The notes: a model not told the origin generated them from the sequence alone. DNA of 64,000 bases from Nosocomiicoccus massiliensis (GCF_002871345.2 NZ_CP136964.1:124001-188000), one strand, 5' to 3'; positions 28,878 to 39,425 are shown, counted from the stretch's first letter. Made by a program: numbers and translations.

Positions 28878-29960
28878 GTGAATCAGGAATTACTGAATGC
28901 AATAGAATATATTCAAAAAGAAAAGAACATCCCAGTAGAAGTACTCGTTGAAGCAATTGAAGCGGCACTTTTAACTGCGTATAAAAGAAATTATAAAGAA
29001 CATAAAAACGTCCGTGTAGAAATTAATATGGACACAGGAAACTACCGCGTTGTATCTAGAAAAGACGTCGTTGAGGAAGTAGAAGACGACACAGCAGAGA
29101 TTGATTTACTCACAGCGAGAGAATACAACCCAGCATATGAAGTCGGTGACCCGTTTGATGAAGACGTAACACCTTCAGACTTTAACCGTGTCGGTGCACA
29201 AGCTGCGAAACAAGCAGTTATGCAAAGAATTCGAGATGCTGAACGTGAAATTTTATATGAAGAGTTTATAGATAAAGAAGATGAGTTATTAATCGGAACA
29301 GTCGATAGAGTCGACAGTCGTTTCGTATACGTCACACTTGGTAACACGGATGCTGTATTACCAGAGTCAGAGCGTATGGCAAATGAAGTCTACAAAACTG
29401 GCGATAAAATTCGCGTCTATTTAAACAAAGTAGAACAAACGACACGTGGACCACAAATTTACGTCTCACGTACACATCCAAATCTTTTAAAACGACTCTT
29501 CGAAGAAGAAGTTCCAGAAATTTATGACGGAACAGTACTGATTATGAGTGTCGCAAGAGAAGCTGGCGAACGTTCTAAAATTTCAGTATACGCTGAAAAC
29601 GAAAACGTCGATGCAGTTGGGTCATGTGTTGGTGCAAGAGGTGCCCGCGTTGAAGCAATCGTCGACGAGTTATCAGGTGAAAAAATCGACATCGTATTAT
29701 ATGACAAAGATCCTAAAGTATACGTTAAAAACGCATTATCACCGTCAGAAGTGGTCGACGTAATTATTAATGAAGATGAAAAATCAACGACAGTCGTTGT
29801 ACCAGATCACCAGTTATCACTCGCAATTGGTAAACGTGGTCAAAACGCACGACTTGCTGCGAAGTTAACAGGCTGGAAGATCGATATCGTTTCAGAATCT
29901 GAATTTAACGGTGATGCTGAGGATGAAGAAACTTTAGAAGAAACTGAAGTAGAAGAGTAG
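28878..29960 (+). CDS. nusA: Transcription elongation/termination factor NusA
   Basis: Modulates RNA polymerase pausing and termination. Domains in order: N-terminal polymerase-binding (1-125), S1 (about 130-200, LIGTVDRVDSRFVYVTLG), KH1 (GACVGARGARV-type motif SCVGARGARVEAI) and KH2 (LAIGKRGQNARLAAKLTGW). There is no C-terminal acidic repeat region, as in other Firmicutes. GTG 28878 is 7 bases from GGAGG (28866-28870) and gives 360 residues. The acidic tail ends at a stop next to the ylxR ribosome site. Confidence 0.97.
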   Translation: MNQELLNAIEYIQKEKNIPVEVLVEAIEAALLTAYKRNYKEHKNVRVEINMDTGNYRVVSRKDVVEEVEDDTAEIDLLTAREYNPAYEVGDPFDEDVTPSDFNRVGAQAAKQAVMQRIRDAEREILYEEFIDKEDELLIGTVDRVDSRFVYVTLGNTDAVLPESERMANEVYKTGDKIRVYLNKVEQTTRGPQIYVSRTHPNLLKRLFEEEVPEIYDGTVLIMSVAREAGERSKISVYAENENVDAVGSCVGARGARVEAIVDELSGEKIDIVLYDKDPKVYVKNALSPSEVVDVIINEDEKSTTVVVPDHQLSLAIGKRGQNARLAAKLTGWKIDIVSESEFNGDAEDEETLEETEVEE

Positions 29961-29973
29961 AGGTGTGACGTTT

Positions 29974-30258
29974 ATGGCACGAAAAATTCCGATGAGAAAA
30001 GATATTTTATCTGGTGAAATGTTTAAAAAACAAGATCTTATACGAATCGTTAAAACGAAAGACGGCGAAGTATTTGCAGATGAAACTGGAAAGAAAAACG
30101 GTCGTGGTGCCTACGTCGTCAAAGATTTAGAAAAAGTAAACGATGCACGTGACAAAAAGGTTTTAGAAAGTAAACTCGGTGTATCAACAGAGGTGTTAGG
30201 CCCAGTGTATGACGAAATTATTCGTCTCATATACCGCGAGGATATTCCGAAGCGATGA
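29974..30258 (+). CDS. ylxR: YlxR family RNA-binding protein (RnpM)
   Basis: A small basic protein (94 residues) of the DUF448 family with the conserved GRGAYVVKD near the middle. Homologues in B. subtilis have been reported as modulators of RNase P (RnpM); that role is taken from the family, not from this sequence. ATG 29974 is 8 bases after GAGGTG, better than GTG at 29965. The stop overlaps ylxQ as ATGA-type coupling. Confidence 0.9.
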   Translation: MARKIPMRKDILSGEMFKKQDLIRIVKTKDGEVFADETGKKNGRGAYVVKDLEKVNDARDKKVLESKLGVSTEVLGPVYDEIIRLIYREDIPKR

Positions 30259-30560
30259 ATAAAGAGTTAAATTTACTCGGACTTGCAACACGTGCAGGAA
30301 AAGTAATTAACGGTGAACCTCTAACTTTAGATGGTATTAAACGTAAATCAGTGAAACTTGTTTACTTAGCAAGTGACGCTGGGAATAGTACAAAAAAGAG
30401 AATACGCGATAAAACAACAACTCAGTCAATTCCTTTAATTGAAGATTATACTAATCACGAGCTTTCACAAAGCACTGGAGCATATAACCGAGTGGTTCTC
30501 GGTGTGACAGATGTTGGCTTTAAAAAGAAGTTGTTAGAGTTGAATGAGAAAGGAACGTGA
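30255..30560 (+). CDS. ylxQ: L7Ae-family K-turn binding protein YlxQ
   Basis: A 101-residue L7Ae/L30e-fold protein expected to bind kink-turn RNA. The fold signature is [16 protein letters not shown] at the start and [19 protein letters not shown] in the middle. It is conserved between ylxR and infB in Firmicutes. It overlaps ylxR by 4 bases, and infB starts 5 bases after its stop. Confidence 0.9.
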   Translation: MNKELNLLGLATRAGKVINGEPLTLDGIKRKSVKLVYLASDAGNSTKKRIRDKTTTQSIPLIEDYTNHELSQSTGAYNRVVLGVTDVGFKKKLLELNEKGT

Positions 30561-30564
30561 TTCA

Positions 30565-32652
30565 ATGAGTAAGATTAGAATTCATGAATACGCGAAACAA
30601 CATAACTTACAGAGTAAAGAAGTTATAAATACTTTAAACGAGAGTGGAAAAGACTTTAGCTCTCATATGCAGACGTTAAACGATGATGACGTTAAACTAT
30701 TAGACCAAAAGTTTGTTAAAAAAGAAAAGAAAAATGACAAACCAAAACAAAACAAAGAGAAAAAACATAAACATAACAATAAAAAGCAAGACAATAAAAA
30801 GAACGTAAACAAAAAGAATGACAAAAAAAATAAGCAGCAAAAGCAACAACCAAAACAACAAGAAAAGCCTGTAAAAGAAGCTAAAGCTGAGATTCAAGGT
30901 GAAAAGACGTTTACGTATGAAGAAGGAATTACAGTCGGTGAGCTTGCTTCAAAAATTAATGTCGACGCATCAAAAGTCGTTAAAGACTTATTTATGCTCG
31001 GAATTATGACAAACATCAACCAAAGTTTAGATGACGAAGCGGTTGAAATCGTCGCAGATAACTACGGCTATACAGCTGAAAAAGAAGAAGTTATCGACGA
31101 CACGGACCTCGATATTTACTTCGATTTAGAAAACGAAGAGTTAACAGAAGAGCGTCCAGCGATCGTTACGATTATGGGACACGTTGACCACGGTAAAACG
31201 ACTCTACTTGACTCAATCCGTAACGCAAACGTAACGAGTGGAGAAGCGGGTGGAATCACTCAGCATATCGGTGCATACCAAATTCATTGGAACGGTAAAG
31301 ATATTACATTCTTAGATACACCAGGACACGAAGCGTTCACTACGATGCGTGCACGTGGTGCTCAAGTGACAGACTTAACAGTACTAGTCGTCGCAGCAGA
31401 TGACGGTGTAATGCCTCAAACAATCGAAGCGTTAAACCATGCTAAAGCTGCAGAGACACCAATTATCGTAGCAGTAAACAAAATCGATAAGCCAACAGCA
31501 AATCCTGACCGCGTCATGACTGAACTCGGTGAACACGGATTATTCCCAGAAGACTGGGGTGGAGATACAATCTTCGTACCACTTTCAGCATTAACTGGTG
31601 AAGGAATCGATGATTTACTTGAAATGATTACACTAGTCAGTGAAGTCGAAGAGTTAAGCACAAAATCTGACCGCGACGCGATTGGTACAGTAATCGAAGC
31701 AGAGCTCGACAAATCACGTGGACCTGTAGCGACGCTACTCGTTCAGCACGGTACGTTACATGTTGGAGATTCTTTAGTTGTTGGAAATACGTTCGGTAAA
31801 GTACGTGCGATGACAAACGACTTAGGTGAAAGAATCCAAACAGCTGGACCATCATTACCAGTTGAAATTACTGGTTTAAACGATATTCCACAAGCTGGCG
31901 ACAGATTCGTCGTCTTTGAAGACGATAAAAAGGCACGTTCTATCGGTGAAAAACGCCGTGAAGACAAAATTATGCGCGACCGCGAGTCTACAAATAAGAT
32001 TAGTTTAGATAACTTATTTGAAACGCTTAAAGAAGGCGAGTTAAAAGACTTAAACTTAATTCTTAAAGCGGACGTTCAAGGTACAGTAGAAGCTCTTGCA
32101 GCGTCACTCATGAAGATTGACGTTGAAGGTGTAAATATCCGAATTATCCATACAGGTGTTGGAGCAATTAACGAATCAGACGTTACACTTGCAAACGCAT
32201 CGAACGCGATTATTATCGGATTTAACGTACGTCCAGATGCAAACGCACGTCGTACAGCAGAAAACGAAAAAGTAGACATTCGTCTACACCGCGTAATCTA
32301 TAAAGCATTAGAAGAAATAGAGCAAGCAATGAAAGGTATGCTCGACCCTGAATACGAAGAAGAAGTCATTGGATACGCAGAAGTACGTCAAACGATTAAA
32401 GTTTCTAAAATCGGTACAATCGCTGGTTCTTACGTGACTGAAGGTAAGATTACTAGAGACGCAGGCGTTCGTGTAATCCGTGAAGGTGTCGTCATCTTTG
32501 AAGGTGAACTCGATTCACTGAAACGATTTAAAGACGACGCAAAAGAAGTTGCTTCAGGATACGAATGTGGGATTACGATCAAAAACTTTAACGATATTAA
32601 AGAGGGCGACCAAATCGAAGCGTTCCAAATGGTTGAAGTTAGGAGAGTTTAA
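30565..32652 (+). CDS. infB: Translation initiation factor IF-2
   Basis: GTPase that brings initiator tRNA to the ribosome. The IF2-N domain [12 protein letters not shown] is followed by a Lys/Asn/Gln-rich flexible linker (about residues 50-110) and a second IF2-N domain. The G domain has GHVDHGKT (205-212), DTPGHEAF and NKIDK. Domains II to IV complete the protein. ATG 30565 is 10 bases after AAAGGA and gives 695 residues starting at the family N-terminus; ATG 30544 is upstream of the ribosome site. Confidence 0.97.
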   Translation: MSKIRIHEYAKQHNLQSKEVINTLNESGKDFSSHMQTLNDDDVKLLDQKFVKKEKKNDKPKQNKEKKHKHNNKKQDNKKNVNKKNDKKNKQQKQQPKQQEKPVKEAKAEIQGEKTFTYEEGITVGELASKINVDASKVVKDLFMLGIMTNINQSLDDEAVEIVADNYGYTAEKEEVIDDTDLDIYFDLENEELTEERPAIVTIMGHVDHGKTTLLDSIRNANVTSGEAGGITQHIGAYQIHWNGKDITFLDTPGHEAFTTMRARGAQVTDLTVLVVAADDGVMPQTIEALNHAKAAETPIIVAVNKIDKPTANPDRVMTELGEHGLFPEDWGGDTIFVPLSALTGEGIDDLLEMITLVSEVEELSTKSDRDAIGTVIEAELDKSRGPVATLLVQHGTLHVGDSLVVGNTFGKVRAMTNDLGERIQTAGPSLPVEITGLNDIPQAGDRFVVFEDDKKARSIGEKRREDKIMRDRESTNKISLDNLFETLKEGELKDLNLILKADVQGTVEALAASLMKIDVEGVNIRIIHTGVGAINESDVTLANASNAIIIGFNVRPDANARRTAENEKVDIRLHRVIYKALEEIEQAMKGMLDPEYEEEVIGYAEVRQTIKVSKIGTIAGSYVTEGKITRDAGVRVIREGVVIFEGELDSLKRFKDDAKEVASGYECGITIKNFNDIKEGDQIEAFQMVEVRRV

Positions 32653-32654
32653 TT

Positions 32655-33002
32655 ATGGCTAAGCGTAATGACCGAGTTGCAGAAGAAATTAAAAAAGTAG
32701 TGACTGAAGTCATCGATAACGAAGTGATGGATAAAGAACCATCGTTAAAACTCGTTACAGTGACTGAAGTTGAAGTTTCTGAAGAGCTTGAATATGCGAA
32801 CGTATACTTTACGACTTTAAACGAAAATAAAAGAGAAGTTGAAGATATTTTAAATAAATATCGTGGATTACTTCGTTCAGCAGTTGCAAAAAATATTCGT
32901 TTAAGAAAAGCACCAGAAATTTACGTGAAGTACGATCAATCTGTCGACTACGGTAGCAGAATTGAAGACTTATTAAACCAAATTAAAAACGAAGGCAAAT
33001 AA
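32655..33002 (+). CDS. rbfA: 30S ribosome-binding factor RbfA
   Basis: Binds immature 30S subunits and is needed for 16S rRNA 5' end maturation. The KH-like fold has RVAEEIKKVVTEVI at the N-terminus, SEELEYANVYFT in the middle and IRLRKAPEIYVKYDQSVDYG near the end. It has 115 residues, immediately after infB. Last gene of the rimP operon, followed by a terminator. Confidence 0.96.
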   Translation: MAKRNDRVAEEIKKVVTEVIDNEVMDKEPSLKLVTVTEVEVSEELEYANVYFTTLNENKREVEDILNKYRGLLRSAVAKNIRLRKAPEIYVKYDQSVDYGSRIEDLLNQIKNEGK

Positions 33003-33003
33003 T

Positions 33004-33035
33004 ATGAGCGACGATTCGTCGCTCATTAATTTTTT
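33004..33035 (+). terminator. Terminator of the rimP-infB-rbfA operon
   Basis: A 9-bp stem ATGAGCGAC/GTCGCTCAT (33004-33012, 33018-33026) with a five-base loop, followed by TTAATTTTTT. Confidence 0.9.
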
Positions 33036-33057
33036 ATGAATAGATAAGTGGTATATT

Positions 33058-33063
33058 TATAAT
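33058..33063 (+). promoter_or_regulatory. -10 box before the small membrane protein and truB
   Basis: TATAAT 25 bases before the small gene at 33088, just after the rbfA terminator. The -35 region is weak. Confidence 0.5.
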
Positions 33064-33087
33064 TAAATAATTGTATGGAGGAAAGAG

Positions 33088-33279
33088 ATGTCAAACAATT
33101 TTTGGTTTTTAATGTACTTAGTATTTCTCGGATTATTAGTAATCGGAATCGATGCATTATTTTTCAATTTACTACCTACTAAAACATTTGGTTCGGCATT
33201 TTTATCACTCGTATTTATCGTTGTTATTGCTGGGCTCTTTGTCTTTTTATATGAAAAAATTTTTAATCGAAAAAAGTAA
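33088..33279 (+). CDS. Small two-helix membrane protein of unknown function
   Basis: A 63-residue hydrophobic protein that I do not recognise. Two predicted membrane helices (about residues 5-28 and 33-55) are joined by a short LPTKTFGS loop, and the basic end EKIFNRKK suggests a cytoplasmic C-terminus. A strong ribosome site GGAGGA (33077-33082) and a TATAAT upstream support it as a real gene. It is probably co-transcribed with truB, which starts 12 bases later. Nothing comparable sits between rbfA and truB in the B. subtilis or S. aureus order I know. Confidence 0.7.
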   Translation: MSNNFWFLMYLVFLGLLVIGIDALFFNLLPTKTFGSAFLSLVFIVVIAGLFVFLYEKIFNRKK

Positions 33280-33290
33280 GAGGTGTCACA

Positions 33291-34202
33291 ATGTATAGTG
33301 GAGTCATCTGTGTGGATAAACCAAAAGGTATGACAAGTCATGACGTCGTCATGAAAGTCAGACGTAAATTACATATGAAAAAGGTCGGTCATACAGGAAC
33401 GTTAGATCCGGATGTGACTGGTGTGTTACCGGTTGTCGTTGGAGATGCAACGCAACTGACTGAAGTGTTACAAGAAAGACAAAAAAGTTATACAGCAGTA
33501 GTAACGCTCGGATTTTCAACGACAACTGAAGATTCTGCAGGTGAAAAAGTAAAAACGAGTGACGTATCACATATTACTAAAGAAATGATCGACGACGTTA
33601 TTGAAAACTTTGAAAGAGATTATAACCAAACAGTACCGATCTATAGCTCGGTGAAAGTAAACGGTAAAAAGTTATATGAATACGCACGAAATAACGAAAA
33701 GGTAGAAAGACCGAGCCGCGTCGTTACGATTTATCGTTTAGAACGTACTGGAGATATTACGTTTAAAGATACGATAGATTTTCAAATTGACGTAACATGC
33801 TCAAAAGGTACATACATTCGTACGCTTGCTGTAGACATCGGTCGTAAACTCGGTGTAGAAGCACATATGTCGTATTTAAGAAGAACAGAATCGTGTGGGT
33901 TTACTGAAGATGATGCGGTCGAATTAGATACAATTAGTGAAGCGTCGATAATTCCGATTTTAGAAGTTTTAAGCGATGAATATACCGTAGAACTGTTCGA
34001 CGAACTGAAAGACCGTGGACCATTGTTTAAAATTTCAAATGGGCAAAAGATGAGTCAAAATGATATGATGAAACTAACGAATAATGAAGACGTAGAGACT
34101 GTTTTATTTGTTAAAAACAACCGACCAATCGGTTTGTATAAAAAACATAAAGAAAACGAATTTAAACCGTTTAAAATGTTTCTTACGTCAAATGACTTGT
34201 GA
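33291..34202 (+). CDS. truB: tRNA pseudouridine-55 synthase TruB
   Basis: Makes pseudouridine 55 in the T-loop of tRNAs. KPKGMTSHDVV and GHTGTLDPDVTGVLPV hold the catalytic Asp39; CSKGTYIRTLAVDIG and a C-terminal PUA-like tail follow. It has 303 residues. AGAGGTG precedes the ATG. ribF follows within 8 bases and its ribosome site overlaps the truB stop. Confidence 0.96.
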   Translation: MYSGVICVDKPKGMTSHDVVMKVRRKLHMKKVGHTGTLDPDVTGVLPVVVGDATQLTEVLQERQKSYTAVVTLGFSTTTEDSAGEKVKTSDVSHITKEMIDDVIENFERDYNQTVPIYSSVKVNGKKLYEYARNNEKVERPSRVVTIYRLERTGDITFKDTIDFQIDVTCSKGTYIRTLAVDIGRKLGVEAHMSYLRRTESCGFTEDDAVELDTISEASIIPILEVLSDEYTVELFDELKDRGPLFKISNGQKMSQNDMMKLTNNEDVETVLFVKNNRPIGLYKKHKENEFKPFKMFLTSNDL

Positions 34203-34209
34203 GGGCTTT

Positions 34210-35148
34210 ATGAAAACATATCGACTATATTATCCAAATGATTTATCTATAGAAAACGAACCAATCGCATTAGCGCTCGGTTTTTTTGATGGACTCCATC
34301 TCGGACATCAACAAGTGATTGACACGATGATTGAAATTGCAGAAGAAAAAGGATTAAAAAAAGCAGTGATGACGTTTGATCCGCATCCTTCTGTCGTTTT
34401 AAATCCGAAAATGCGACGGACGACGTATATTACGCCGTTAAAAGAAAAAGAAGAGATGCTAAAAGAAAAAGGCATCGACTACTTATTTGTCGTAAACTTC
34501 TCAAGTGACTTTGCAGCGTTATCTCACGATACGTTTGTGAAAGAGTATTTAATCTCTAACAACGTGAAAGAAGTAATCGCAGGGTTTGATTTTTCATATG
34601 GACAGTACGGTAAAGGATCGATTACGACGTTAAAGACGTATGACGAATTTAACACGACTAAAGTACTTCCGATAAACGAGAACGAAGAAAAAATTTCGAC
34701 GACAAAAATCCGAGAACTTCTTTTAAGTGACAAGCTAGAAGAAGCAAATAAAATACTCGGTCGACCATATCAAATTAACGGTGTCGTCGTTCAAGGTGAA
34801 AAACGCGGGAGAACGATTGGGTTTAGAACAGCAAACATCGAACCGAGCGGACCGTTTTTACTACCGTCACTCGGGGTGTACGCTGTTACGATGACGATTG
34901 GTGCAGATGATACGATTTATAGAGGTGTCGCATCGATTGGTAAAAAACCGACGTTCCACGAAGATTATAAAGTGACGATTGAAGTCCATTTAATTGATTT
35001 TGACCGTACGATATACGGTGAAGAAGTGTCAGTGTATCTTCATAACTATTTACGTGGAGAAAAGAAATTTGACGGTTTAGATGATTTAATTGAAGCGATG
35101 ACAATCGATAAAGAAAACGCCATACAGTTACTTGAAAAATTCGAGTAA
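34210..35148 (+). CDS. ribF: Bifunctional riboflavin kinase / FAD synthetase RibF
   Basis: Converts riboflavin to FMN and FMN to FAD. The N-terminal adenylyltransferase domain has ALGFFDGLHLGHQQVI and TFDPHPSVVL. The C-terminal kinase domain has VVQGEKRGRTIGFRTANI and PSLGVYAV. ATG 34210 with GTGAGGG ahead gives 312 residues beginning MKTYRLYYPND; an in-frame start at 34108 lies inside truB and is not conserved. The 3' end of the gene contains the rpsO -35 box. Confidence 0.96.
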   Translation: MKTYRLYYPNDLSIENEPIALALGFFDGLHLGHQQVIDTMIEIAEEKGLKKAVMTFDPHPSVVLNPKMRRTTYITPLKEKEEMLKEKGIDYLFVVNFSSDFAALSHDTFVKEYLISNNVKEVIAGFDFSYGQYGKGSITTLKTYDEFNTTKVLPINENEEKISTTKIRELLLSDKLEEANKILGRPYQINGVVVQGEKRGRTIGFRTANIEPSGPFLLPSLGVYAVTMTIGADDTIYRGVASIGKKPTFHEDYKVTIEVHLIDFDRTIYGEEVSVYLHNYLRGEKKFDGLDDLIEAMTIDKENAIQLLEKFE

Positions 35149-35160
35149 AGCGCGTATAAT
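35132..35160 (+). promoter_or_regulatory. Sigma-A promoter of rpsO, starting inside ribF
   Basis: TTGAAA at 35132-35137, a 17-base spacer and TATAAT at 35155-35160. The -35 is within the last ribF codons. Confidence 0.88.
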
Positions 35161-35171
35161 AATTTAAGTGC

Positions 35172-35214
35172 GATATCTTGGTCATTAGACACCCTAACTT
35201 TTGACTCAGATATT
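35172..35214 (+). promoter_or_regulatory. Long leader hairpin of rpsO, candidate S15 autoregulatory RNA
   Basis: GATATCTTGGTCA (35172-35184) pairs with TGACTCAGATATT (35202-35214): 12 of 13 positions pair, with two G-U and one T x C mismatch. A second 4-bp helix TTAG/CTAA (35185-35188, 35194-35197) stacks on top. The hairpin lies between the promoter and the ribosome site and has no U-tract, so S15 feedback on translation is a reasonable guess. Confidence 0.5.
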
Positions 35215-35245
35215 AGCGAATATATATATAAGGGAGGACATGACT

Positions 35246-35515
35246 ATGTCAATGTCAAAAGAAAGAAAACAACAATTAATCGAAGAATACCGTGTACACG
35301 AAACGGACACTGGATCTCCTGAAGTTCAAATTGCAGTGTTAACTGAAGAAATTAACACATTAAACGCACACTTAAAAGTACACAAAAAAGACCACCATTC
35401 ACGTCGCGGACTTTTAAAAATGGTTGGTCGCCGTAAGCACTTATTAAACTACTTACGTGAAAAAGACGTTACTCGTTACCGTGAGTTAATTAAAAAATTA
35501 GGTTTACGTCGTTAA
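35246..35515 (+). CDS. rpsO: 30S ribosomal protein S15
   Basis: Binds the 16S rRNA central domain early in 30S assembly. It has 89 residues with the family core [41 protein letters not shown] and [13 protein letters not shown] at the end. ATG 35246 is 8 bases after GGAGG (35233-35237); earlier in-frame codons back to 35201 lie in the leader. Own promoter and terminator, so it is monocistronic. Confidence 0.98.
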   Translation: MSMSKERKQQLIEEYRVHETDTGSPEVQIAVLTEEINTLNAHLKVHKKDHHSRRGLLKMVGRRKHLLNYLREKDVTRYRELIKKLGLRR

Positions 35516-35522
35516 TAGAGAG

Positions 35523-35549
35523 AGCATACCATTTGGTATGCTTTTTTTT
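35523..35549 (+). terminator. Terminator of rpsO
   Basis: The stem AGCATACC/GGTATGCT (35523-35530, 35535-35542) has an ATTT loop and runs into eight T. Confidence 0.93.
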
Positions 35550-35570
35550 ATATAAATTAGTCGTTAAAAA

Positions 35571-35579
35571 TGGTATCAT
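35571..35579 (+). promoter_or_regulatory. Extended -10 promoter of pnp
   Basis: TGgTATCAT, 30 bases before the pnp start; no clear -35. Confidence 0.5.
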
Positions 35580-35609
35580 AAAGAGAAGTATGTAGAGGAG
35601 AGAAATTAT

Positions 35610-37745
35610 ATGATAGAAACTAAGAAAACGTTTCAAACGGAGTGGGCAGGACGTCCACTAATCGTTGAATACGGCGAAGTAGCCAAACAAGCAAACGGTG
35701 CAGTTCTAGTACGATATGGAGATACAGTTGTCTTATCGACAGTAACTGCTTCTAAAGAACCTAAAGATATGGACTTTTTCCCACTAACAGTGGCGTACGA
35801 AGAGAAATTATACGCACGCGGTAAAATACCTGGTGGATTTAATAAACGTGAAGGACGTCCAAGTGAAGCAGCGACACTTGCGAGTCGTTTAATCGACCGT
35901 CCAATTCGTCCACTTTTCCCAGACGGATTTAGACACGACGTTCAAATTATTTCGACAGTGCTTTCTGTTGATCCAGACAACTCACCTGAAATGGCAGCGA
36001 TGCTCGGTTCATCGATTGCTTTATCTGTTTCTGACGTACCGTTTAACGGACCAATTGCTGGTGTACGTATCGGTATTAAAGACGACGAGTTCGTCATTAA
36101 CCCAGATGTTGAGACGTTAAACAACTCTGTATTAGAACTTGATTTAGCAGGAACGTTTGACGCAATCAACATGGTTGAAGCAGGTGCAAAAGAAGTACCT
36201 GAAGATAAAATGCTCGAAGCAATCCTTTTTGGTCATAAAGAAATTAAAAAGTTAGTCGAGTTCCAACAAGAAATCGTCGACTACGTGAATCCTGAGAAAA
36301 TGGCATTTGAACCTCCAGTTGACGACGAAGAAATTCAAAAGATTGTCGATAGTCAACTCGAGCAGTTTGATATTGAAGAGTGTGTATTAACAGTTGATAA
36401 GCACGAACGTGATAATAAATTATCTGAAGTGAAAGAAGCAATTATCGCTCTACTCGATGAAGAAGACGAAAACTTCGAAGCGAACGAAAAAGAAGCGAAA
36501 CGCTTATTTAACGATGCGGTATTTAATACAGTGCGTCGTTTAATCACTGAAGATAAAATCCGTCCAGATAGAAGAAAACCGGACGAAATTCGTCCGTTAA
36601 ACTCTCAAGTTGCGCTTTTACCTAGAGCACACGGCTCTGGTTTATTTACACGTGGACAAACACAAGTATTATCTGTTGCGACGTTAGGAAGTTTAAGTGA
36701 GCACCAAATTATCGACGGACTCGGTGAAGAAGAAGAGAAGCATTTCATGCATCACTATAACTTCCCGCACTTCTCTGTCGGTGAAACTGGACCACTTCGC
36801 GCTCCAGGACGTCGTGAGATTGGTCACGGTGCGTTAGGTGAACGTGCACTTAGCCAAGTCATTCCTTCACAAGAGGAATTCCCGCATACGATTCGCGTCG
36901 TGTCAGAAGTTTTAGAGTCGAACGGTTCTTCATCGCAAGCGTCAATTTGTGGTGGAACGCTCGCATTAATGGACGCAGGTGTGCCAATTAAAGCACCAGT
37001 TGCTGGTATTGCGATGGGTATGATGATGAATGGTGAAAACTATACAATCCTTTCAGACATCCAAGGTATGGAAGACGCATTAGGTGATATGGACTTTAAA
37101 GTAGCAGGTACTGCTAAAGGGATTACTGCAATTCAAATGGATATTAAAGTCGACGGATTACGTGAAGATATTTTAGAAGAGGCGTTAGAACAAGCGCGCG
37201 TCGGTCGTCTACACATTTTAGAAAACATGTTAGCGACAATCGAATCACCAAGAACAGAGTTATCACCATACGCTCCGAAGATTGAAACGATGACAATTAA
37301 CCCAGATAAAATTCGTGACGTCATTGGACCTGGTGGTAAACAAATTAACGAAATTATCGATGAAACTGGCGTAACGTTAGATATCGAGCAAGACGGAACG
37401 ATCTTTATCGGTGCTGTCGACCAAGAAATGATCGACAAAGCACGTAAAATTATCGAAGACTTAACGCGTGAAGCAAAAGTTGGAGAAATTTACATGGGTA
37501 CAGTAAAACGTATTGAAAAATTCGGTGCGTTCGTTGAGTTATTCCCTGGTAAAGACGCACTCGTTCACATTTCTAATTTAGATCACGCACACGTTAAAAA
37601 CGTAGAGGACGTGTTAAAAATTGGCGATGAAACACTCGTTAAAGTAACAGAAATCGATAAGCAAGGACGCGTAAACGCATCTCGTAAAGCATTAATTGAA
37701 AAGAAAGATAACGATAAAAACAAAAAGAATAACGAGGAGGGATAA
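35610..37745 (+). CDS. pnp: Polyribonucleotide nucleotidyltransferase (PNPase)
   Basis: The phosphorolytic 3' to 5' exoribonuclease of RNA decay. Two RNase PH domains are present ([29 protein letters not shown] in the first, [21 protein letters not shown] in the second), followed by KH ([17 protein letters not shown]) and S1 ([26 protein letters not shown]) domains. It has 711 residues. GAGGAGAG precedes the ATG. It is followed after 3 bases by the RNase J2 gene, so two decay enzymes share a transcript. Confidence 0.98.
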   Translation: MIETKKTFQTEWAGRPLIVEYGEVAKQANGAVLVRYGDTVVLSTVTASKEPKDMDFFPLTVAYEEKLYARGKIPGGFNKREGRPSEAATLASRLIDRPIRPLFPDGFRHDVQIISTVLSVDPDNSPEMAAMLGSSIALSVSDVPFNGPIAGVRIGIKDDEFVINPDVETLNNSVLELDLAGTFDAINMVEAGAKEVPEDKMLEAILFGHKEIKKLVEFQQEIVDYVNPEKMAFEPPVDDEEIQKIVDSQLEQFDIEECVLTVDKHERDNKLSEVKEAIIALLDEEDENFEANEKEAKRLFNDAVFNTVRRLITEDKIRPDRRKPDEIRPLNSQVALLPRAHGSGLFTRGQTQVLSVATLGSLSEHQIIDGLGEEEEKHFMHHYNFPHFSVGETGPLRAPGRREIGHGALGERALSQVIPSQEEFPHTIRVVSEVLESNGSSSQASICGGTLALMDAGVPIKAPVAGIAMGMMMNGENYTILSDIQGMEDALGDMDFKVAGTAKGITAIQMDIKVDGLREDILEEALEQARVGRLHILENMLATIESPRTELSPYAPKIETMTINPDKIRDVIGPGGKQINEIIDETGVTLDIEQDGTIFIGAVDQEMIDKARKIIEDLTREAKVGEIYMGTVKRIEKFGAFVELFPGKDALVHISNLDHAHVKNVEDVLKIGDETLVKVTEIDKQGRVNASRKALIEKKDNDKNKKNNEEG

Positions 37746-37748
37746 ATC

Positions 37749-39425
37749 GTGGCAAAAGAAAGAAAGCGTGACGCGAACGTAAAAATCATCCCACTCGGCG
37801 GAGTTGGAGAGATTGCTAAAAACATGTACATCGTCGAGGTAGACGATGAAATGTTCATGCTAGACGCGGGGTTAATGTTTCCGGAAAACGAAATGTACGG
37901 TGTAGATGTCGTTATTCCGGACATTACGTACGTGAAAGAAAATATCGACCGTTTAAAAGCGATATTTATCTCGCATGGTCATGCAGATTCAATCGGTGCA
38001 TTACCGTATATTTTAGAAGATATCGACGTACCGATTTATGCTTCAAAGCTGACGATTGCTTTAATTAAAGAATCATTTAAAGAATTAAATATTCGTAAAA
38101 AACAAAAGTTCTATACGATTAATAGTGAATCAAAAATGAACTTTAAAAATGCAAGTTTTGAATTTTTCGAAACGAGCCATAGTATTCCTGATTCTTACGG
38201 ATGCTCAATTAAAACGAAGTACGGTTCAATCGTCTATACTGGTGAGTTTAAATTCGATCAAAGTCTCGAAGGAGATTACGGATTTAACGGTGCGAAGATG
38301 TACGACTTAGCACGTGAAGATGATTGTCTCGTATTAATTAGTGATTCTACGGAAGCAGAAAAGCGCGGATATAATACACCTGAAAATATTATCGAAGAGC
38401 AGTTATTATCAGATTTCTTAAAATCTAAAGGGCGCATTATCGTGTCACTTTATGCATCGAACTTCGTACGTATTCAACAAGTGTTAACAAACGCACATAA
38501 AGCAAACCGAAAAGTGACATTTTTAGGTAAGACGTTAGAAGCATCGTTTAAAGTCGCAAGAAAGCTCGGATATTTCGATATTCCTGAAGGGTTACTCGTT
38601 CCGTCACATCAAATTAAAAACTTCCCAGATAATGAAATTGTCATTATCGCAACTGGTAAACAAGGGGAACCATTCGATGCACTGACAGAGATGTCAAAAG
38701 GAACGCATGAAGTGACAAACATTAAAGAAAACGATGAAGTGTATATTTTAACGACGCCATCGTCAAACATGGAAGTCATTTTATATTCAACGTTAAACGA
38801 CTTAACTAAAGCAGGTGCTAAAATTTACTTACCGACAAGTGGAATTCACGCATCGAGTCACGGTTTAAGTGAAGAGTTAAAAATGATGTTTAATATATTT
38901 AAACCGAAATATTTTGTTCCTGTTCAGGGCGAATATAAAAACCAGATTGCTCACGCAAAACTTGCTGCTGAAGCAGGTATCGATCCAGAAAATATCTTCT
39001 TACTTGAAAAAGGTGACGTCGTCAGCTACGACGGAGAAGAGATGTACTATCAAGAAAAAGTACATGCAGGTAACGTCTTAATTGACGGTAGAGGTGTCGG
39101 GGACGTTGGTAACATCGTCTTAAGAGACCGCCGTATATTAAGTGAAGACGGTATATTCATTGCGGTTGTTACGATCGATCGTAACGAGCGAAAAATTAAA
39201 GCCGGTCCTGAAATTCAAAGTCGTGGCTTTGTCTACGTCAAAGAAAGTGAAGAGCTATTAGCGACTGCTGAAGCAATTGTAAAAGAAGTCGTTGAAGATT
39301 CTATTCAATCAGGAAACTTAGACTGGAACGACTTAAAACAAGACGTTAGAGAAGCGTTACTTAAGTTCTTATACGAAAGTACGAAACGACGTCCGATGAT
39401 TATACCAATCATATCTGAAATATAA
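37749..39425 (+). CDS. rnjB: Ribonuclease J2
   Basis: Partner of RNase J1 in the J1/J2 endonuclease and 5' exonuclease complex. It has the metallo-beta-lactamase plus beta-CASP fold. The metal motif reads HGHADS (His76, His78, Asp80, then Ser81 where the active J1 type has His), the degenerate pattern expected of the weak J2 subunit. [10 protein letters not shown] and the C-terminal [21 protein letters not shown] region agree. It has 558 residues. The start is GTG directly after pnp with GAGGAGGG ahead. A terminator separates it from ftsK. Confidence 0.93.
   Translation: MAKERKRDANVKIIPLGGVGEIAKNMYIVEVDDEMFMLDAGLMFPENEMYGVDVVIPDITYVKENIDRLKAIFISHGHADSIGALPYILEDIDVPIYASKLTIALIKESFKELNIRKKQKFYTINSESKMNFKNASFEFFETSHSIPDSYGCSIKTKYGSIVYTGEFKFDQSLEGDYGFNGAKMYDLAREDDCLVLISDSTEAEKRGYNTPENIIEEQLLSDFLKSKGRIIVSLYASNFVRIQQVLTNAHKANRKVTFLGKTLEASFKVARKLGYFDIPEGLLVPSHQIKNFPDNEIVIIATGKQGEPFDALTEMSKGTHEVTNIKENDEVYILTTPSSNMEVILYSTLNDLTKAGAKIYLPTSGIHASSHGLSEELKMMFNIFKPKYFVPVQGEYKNQIAHAKLAAEAGIDPENIFLLEKGDVVSYDGEEMYYQEKVHAGNVLIDGRGVGDVGNIVLRDRRILSEDGIFIAVVTIDRNERKIKAGPEIQSRGFVYVKESEELLATAEAIVKEVVEDSIQSGNLDWNDLKQDVREALLKFLYESTKRRPMIIPIISEI

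Noticed and set aside
30700-30900. AT-rich repetitive tract as a possible repeat element
   Set aside because: It is the Lys/Asn/Gln-rich linker of IF-2, in frame and normal for the family.
33063-33341. 92-codon minus-strand frame opposite the small membrane protein
   Set aside because: The plus-strand frame has a strong ribosome site and coherent two-helix hydrophobic pattern, while the antisense frame has neither and runs into truB.
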